Below, in pieces: positions 63,952 through 64,000 of a stretch of DNA of 64,000 nucleotides. The DNA is taken from the NCBI GenBank assembly GCA_945787655.1, contig CALZIJ010000002.1:6697-70696 (forward strand), in the 5' to 3' direction. Every line of letters begins with the position of its first letter. Position 1 is the first letter of the stretch. A model generated the notes under the pieces. It ran no database searches. It was not told the DNA's origin and was given only the letters and a program-made list of their open reading frames with translations. Made by a program: the position numbers and the translations under genes. Origin of the DNA: Nitrospiria bacterium. Lineage in GTDB: Bacteria > Nitrospirota > Nitrospiria > SBBL01 > JAADHI01.

Positions 63952-64000
63952 CACGCGTATTATCGAAAACCTCAAGACGTTCTGGTAAAATGATTGGCAA
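63948..64000 (+). CDS. Start of a further gene, cut by the window edge
   Basis: An ATG overlapping the stop of the PDZ gene (ATGA) opens a frame with no stop to the window end, beginning MTRVLSKTSRRSGKMIG. Only 17 residues are visible, too few to name a product. The coupled overlap suggests a partner of the PDZ protein. Confidence 0.5.
   Translation, partial: MTRVLSKTSRRSGKMIG

Overview
The window is a 64-kb piece of a diderm (Gram-negative-type) bacterial chromosome, densely packed, with 56 complete or partial protein genes and no rRNA, tRNA, CRISPR array, insertion sequence or phage recognised. Diderm markers are lipoproteins, an FtsEX-EnvC set, a class A penicillin-binding protein, a SurA_N/PpiD-like membrane protein, a BamE-like protein and an exosortase. 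TrmFO, a MetV/MetF pair, a NarB-type nitrate reductase with a fused DmsB-DmsC subunit, exosortase and PrsK together suggest a Nitrospirota-, NC10- or deltaproteobacteria-like lineage. The sequence alone does not settle this.

Layout. 1-6.3 kb: nitrate/nitrite assimilation on the minus strand (narB/nasA, a DmsBC fusion, nirD, start of nirB). Two leaders there resemble ANTAR-responsive attenuators, and the nirD one sits behind a sigma-54-like promoter. 6.3-9.6 kb: a PilZ protein, a secreted metalloprotease-like lipoprotein and a small secreted protein. 9.7-15.1 kb: a 2-hydroxyacid dehydrogenase, recN, trxA, and groS-groL with a perfect CIRCE operator. 15.2-19.5 kb: ftsE-ftsX-envC-ctpA. 19.5-24.8 kb: the ffh-rpsP-khpA-rimM-trmD-rplS-rnhB-yraN housekeeping run. 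24.9-31.4 kb: a diguanylate cyclase, then yacL-ispD-ispF-cysE-mutY, then an HtrA protease. 31.4-37.8 kb: bioA, then a signalling operon (receiver-EAL phosphodiesterase, periplasmic binding protein, hybrid histidine kinase). 37.8-44.9 kb: a PpiD-like stub, a nitrobindin-like barrel, xerC, trmFO, panB, and one-carbon folate genes (metF, metV, folD, fau). 45.2-48.9 kb: exosortase-EpsI fusion and the PrsK kinase. 48.9-50.4 kb: small secreted or membrane proteins, one behind a very good sigma-54 promoter with a palindrome at enhancer distance. 50.7-57.3 kb: a YejABEF-like peptide ABC transporter. 57.4-63.3 kb: gap-pgk-tpiA-secG and PBP1a. 63.6 kb to the end: a secreted PDZ protein and the start of another gene.

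How it fits together. The left end is a nitrogen-assimilation module in which NarB would draw electrons from quinol through the DmsBC fusion, and NirBD would reduce nitrite to ammonium. The likely control is sigma-54 plus RNA antitermination. Cyclic-di-GMP signalling recurs (GGDEF, receiver-EAL, PilZ). Sigma-54 signals also recur (nirD, the 87-residue membrane protein), next to PrsK, whose usual partner PrsR is a sigma-54 activator but is not in this window. The strongest candidates for new biology are the two attenuator-like leaders, the sigma-54/palindrome unit at 50.5 kb, and a nested inverted repeat at 50.0-50.1 kb. Most of the rest is conserved housekeeping.
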